The translations under genes and the position numbers were made by a program. Below are positions 4,774-6,557 of a stretch of 6,557 nt of DNA, in pieces. Each line of letters starts with the position of its first letter. Positions within the stretch are counted from its first letter, which is position 1. Source of the stretch: Solirubrobacteraceae bacterium (GTDB lineage: Bacteria; Actinomycetota; Thermoleophilia; Solirubrobacterales; Solirubrobacteraceae). Below the pieces are notes generated by a model that saw only the letters and a list, made by a program, of their open reading frames with translations, made no database searches and was not told the DNA's origin. The DNA lies in contig JASHYF010000013.1 of NCBI GenBank assembly GCA_030043235.1, positions 1 through 6,557 of the forward strand, in the 5' to 3' direction.

Positions 4774-6258
4774 TCAGGCGGCGAGCAGGTCCTCCTCGCG
4801 ACGCCTGCGAACGGCCTGCCTGGCCGCGAGCGATCTCCAAAGGTGCTGCGCCGCGTACGCGCGATACGGGCGCCAGCGCTCGGACAGCCGCTGTGCAGAC
4901 GCCGGGCTGCCGTCGAGTCCGAGCGATTCCAGGCTGCGCCGGATTCCCAGGTCTCCCGCGAGGAACGCGTCGGGGTCGCGCAGCGCGCGCATCGAGATGT
5001 AGCCGGCCGTCCATGGCCCGATCCCCGGGAGCGACAGTAGGCGCGAGCCGCACTCCGCCCTGTCCGCACTGCCGTCCAGGAGGACCTCGCCGCTCTCCAG
5101 CGCGCCCGCGAGCGCGAGCAGCGCCCGGCTTCGGGCGCGCGGGATGCCGACCCGCTCGGAGTCCGCGCCCGCGATCGCGGCGGGCGAGGGAAACAGGTGT
5201 GTGACCGAGCCGCATGTCCGTGGGAGCGGCTCGCCGTAGGCGGCGACGAGCCGGCCGGCCAGCGTCCTCGCCCCCGCGAGCGAGATCTGCTGGCCGAGGA
5301 CCGCGCGCAGCGCGAGCTCGCGGCCGTCCACGCTGCCCGGGACGCGCAGCCCGGGAGCGTCGCGCACGAGCTCTCCGATCACACGATCGCCGCCGAGGCG
5401 ATCGAGGATCGTGTGCGGATCGGAGTCGAGGTCGAGCAGCCCTCGACAGCGGTTGACCGCGGCGCCGAGGTCGCGCAAGTCCTCCAGCCAGAACGTCGCG
5501 CGGACGTGATCCTCCCGCGGCGCCAGCTCCACCACGCCGGGGGCGTGAGGCAGCCGCAGGCTGCGGCGATACGCCCCCGCCACCACCTCCTCCACCCCGG
5601 GAACGGCGCGCGCCGCGAGAAAGCCGACGATCGCCTCGCCTGCAAACGGCGCCCTGCACGCGAGCCGCACGGCGACGCCGACGCGGTCACCGCTCGCGAC
5701 GTGGCGCTTCGCGCGCAGCTGGCTGGGAGTCGCCGCGAACACTTCGCGGATCGTCGTGTTGAACTGGCGCACGCTCGAGAACCCCGATGCGAACGCCACG
5801 TCCACGATCGCCGTGTCGGTGGTCTCCAGCAGGATGCGCGCCGTCTGTGCCCGCTGCGCTCGCGCGAGCGCCAGCGGACCGGCGCCCAACGCCTCCACGA
5901 GCCGCCGGCTGAGGTGACGCTCGGTGAAGCCAACGCGCCTCGCAAGCCCACAGACGCCCTCACGATCGACCACGCCGTCGGCGATCGACCTCATCGCCCG
6001 CCCAACCAGGTCCGCGCGCGAGTCCCACTCCGGCGAGCCGGGCGTCGCGTCCGGCCTACAGCGCTTGCACGCCCGGAACCCCTCGGCTTGCGCAGCCGCA
6101 GCTGTCGGCGTGAACCGCACGTTCTCGCGCAACGGCGTCCGGGCGGGACAGCTCGGACGACAGTAGACCCTCGTAGAGGTCACCGCCGTGAAGAACCACC
6201 CGTCAAAGCGGGCGTCCTTCGCAGCGATCGCCCGGTAGCAGGACTCGAAATCGAGCAT
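4774..6258 (-). CDS. alkA: Ada-AlkA fusion: methyl-phosphotriester sensor/activator and 3-methyladenine DNA glycosylase II
   Basis: I chose the ATG at 6258 (494 aa); the open frame extends upstream, but conserved sequence starts here (LDFESCYRAI), and Mycobacterium tuberculosis AlkA (Rv1317c) is of nearly the same length. Residues 1-70 are the Ada zinc domain. Cys33, Cys37, Cys64 and Cys67 have the same spacing as E. coli Ada Cys38/42/69/72, and Cys33 in VYCRPSC is the expected methyl acceptor. Residues about 80-185 are an AraC-type double helix-turn-helix. Residues about 193-290 match the AlkA N-terminal domain. Residues about 312-480 are the HhH-GPD glycosylase, with hairpin LPGIGPWTA (410-418) and catalytic Asp436 in FLAGDLGI. 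Methyl transfer from DNA phosphotriesters to Cys33 should turn the protein into an activator, while the C-terminal part excises 3-alkylated purines in the cytoplasm. All key residues are present. A broken hydrolase gene follows 13 bases downstream, and a sigma-factor gene diverges upstream. Confidence 0.96.
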   Translation of the reverse strand: MLDFESCYRAIAAKDARFDGWFFTAVTSTRVYCRPSCPARTPLRENVRFTPTAAAAQAEGFRACKRCRPDATPGSPEWDSRADLVGRAMRSIADGVVDREGVCGLARRVGFTERHLSRRLVEALGAGPLALARAQRAQTARILLETTDTAIVDVAFASGFSSVRQFNTTIREVFAATPSQLRAKRHVASGDRVGVAVRLACRAPFAGEAIVGFLAARAVPGVEEVVAGAYRRSLRLPHAPGVVELAPREDHVRATFWLEDLRDLGAAVNRCRGLLDLDSDPHTILDRLGGDRVIGELVRDAPGLRVPGSVDGRELALRAVLGQQISLAGARTLAGRLVAAYGEPLPRTCGSVTHLFPSPAAIAGADSERVGIPRARSRALLALAGALESGEVLLDGSADRAECGSRLLSLPGIGPWTAGYISMRALRDPDAFLAGDLGIRRSLESLGLDGSPASAQRLSERWRPYRAYAAQHLWRSLAARQAVRRRREEDLLAA

Positions 6259-6348
6259 CTTGCGAGCATCGCACGCCGCGGCGCCAATGTCTCGCCAGAA
6301 ACGGACGTCACCGTGTAAGAAGTCCGGGCTTGCCGGACATGTACTGTT
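6259..6348. promoter_or_regulatory. Divergent intergenic region with inverted repeat
   Basis: These 90 bases must hold the promoters of both Ada-AlkA and the sigma-factor gene. GTCCGG (6322-6327) and CCGGAC (6333-6338) form a perfect inverted repeat around GCTTG, ending ten bases before the sigma start codon, where a bound protein would block initiation. I see no match to the E. coli Ada box, and no -35/-10 pair that I would defend. The hairpin as an operator is inference. Confidence 0.4.
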
Positions 6349-6557
6349 GTGAGCATCGACGAGGAAGCGCTCTTCGAGGCACAATTCCGCCGCTTCGCGG
6401 GACCGGTGCACGCGTATGCGCTGCGCCGCGCGGGCGCGGACGTGGCCGAGGACGTGACCGCGGAGACTTTCCTGATCGCGTGGCGCCGGCGCGCGCAAGC
6501 GCCGAGCGAGCCGCTGCCTTGGCTGTACGGCATCGCGCGCGGAGTGCTGGCGAACGA
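6349..6557 (+). CDS. ECF-type RNA polymerase sigma factor, N-terminal part (cut by window edge)
   Basis: A GTG at 6349 opens a frame running off the window after 69 codons. The sequence shows sigma region 2. FEAQFRRFAGPVHAYALRRAG (about 9-29) corresponds to region 2.1. DVAEDVTAETFLIAWRRR (31-48) is the region 2.2 core-binding helix, with the D-x-A-E-D-x-x-x-E-x-F pattern. PLPWLYGIARGVLAN (55-69) enters regions 2.3-2.4, which contact the -10 element. The protein would direct RNA polymerase to a small stress or surface regulon. The missing half would carry region 4, and any anti-sigma gene would follow it. The start is supported by family N-terminal length; the ribosome-binding site is weak. 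The divergent layout with Ada-AlkA does not by itself imply shared control. Confidence 0.9.
   Translation, partial: MSIDEEALFEAQFRRFAGPVHAYALRRAGADVAEDVTAETFLIAWRRRAQAPSEPLPWLYGIARGVLAN

Noticed and set aside
4155..5069. Long minus-strand frame joining the hydrolase N-terminus with the ATPase fragment, considered as a fusion gene
   Set aside because: The hydrolase homology changes frame near 4520 and the tandem repeat shifts frame again. The upstream part is antisense-phase sequence over Ada-AlkA, so it is a chance open frame across pseudogenes.
5197..6318. 373-codon open frame on the plus strand
   Set aside because: It is antisense to Ada-AlkA, whose catalytic residues and domain order are all intact. 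The product is Arg-rich without recognisable domains.

Overview
The window is GC-rich with strong G/C preference at third codon positions. It carries an Ada-AlkA fusion gene of the kind seen in Mycobacterium and other Actinobacteria, plus an actinobacterial-looking IS1380 remnant. A high-GC actinobacterium (possibly a Thermoleophilia/Solirubrobacter-like lineage) is the best guess. The lineage is inference from style, not from a marker gene.

Layout, left to right. (1) 1-1150, minus: a P-loop ATPase with a C-terminal winged-helix region, cut off by the left window edge. (2) 1151-1495: an intergenic stretch with a four-unit AT-rich direct repeat next to the ATPase start, a 55-bp sequence (R1) that recurs near 4030, and a tRNA T-arm/3'-end-like sequence. 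(3) 1496-2536, plus: a secreted protein of unknown function, possibly a (beta/alpha)-barrel glycosidase-like enzyme. (4) 2737-3587, minus: an IS1380-family transposase pseudogene with a frameshift and two large internal deletions. (5) 3590-4760: a decayed patchwork. It holds a short ORF of doubtful reality, R2 (copy of R1), a 172-bp fragment about 96% identical to the middle of the ATPase gene, a 16-bp x3 tandem repeat, and a frameshifted, truncated alpha/beta-hydrolase pseudogene. (6) 4774-6258, minus: an intact 494-aa Ada-AlkA fusion for alkylation repair. (7) 6349-6557, plus: the first 69 codons of an ECF-type sigma factor, divergent from Ada-AlkA and cut by the right edge.

The genes do not form one obvious pathway. 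The right end is an ordinary chromosomal block: alkylation sensor/repair protein with a divergent sigma factor. The left and centre look like a small accessory island that has gained and lost material. The ATPase fragment and R2 lie directly next to each other at 4030-4259, whereas their parents at 619-791 and 1282-1336 lie in the opposite order. This suggests a tandem duplication junction or a re-inserted circular intermediate. I found no convincing new defence or mobile system. The most unusual signals are this rearrangement, the helically spaced repeat array before the ATPase, and the possible tRNA-type integration scar.
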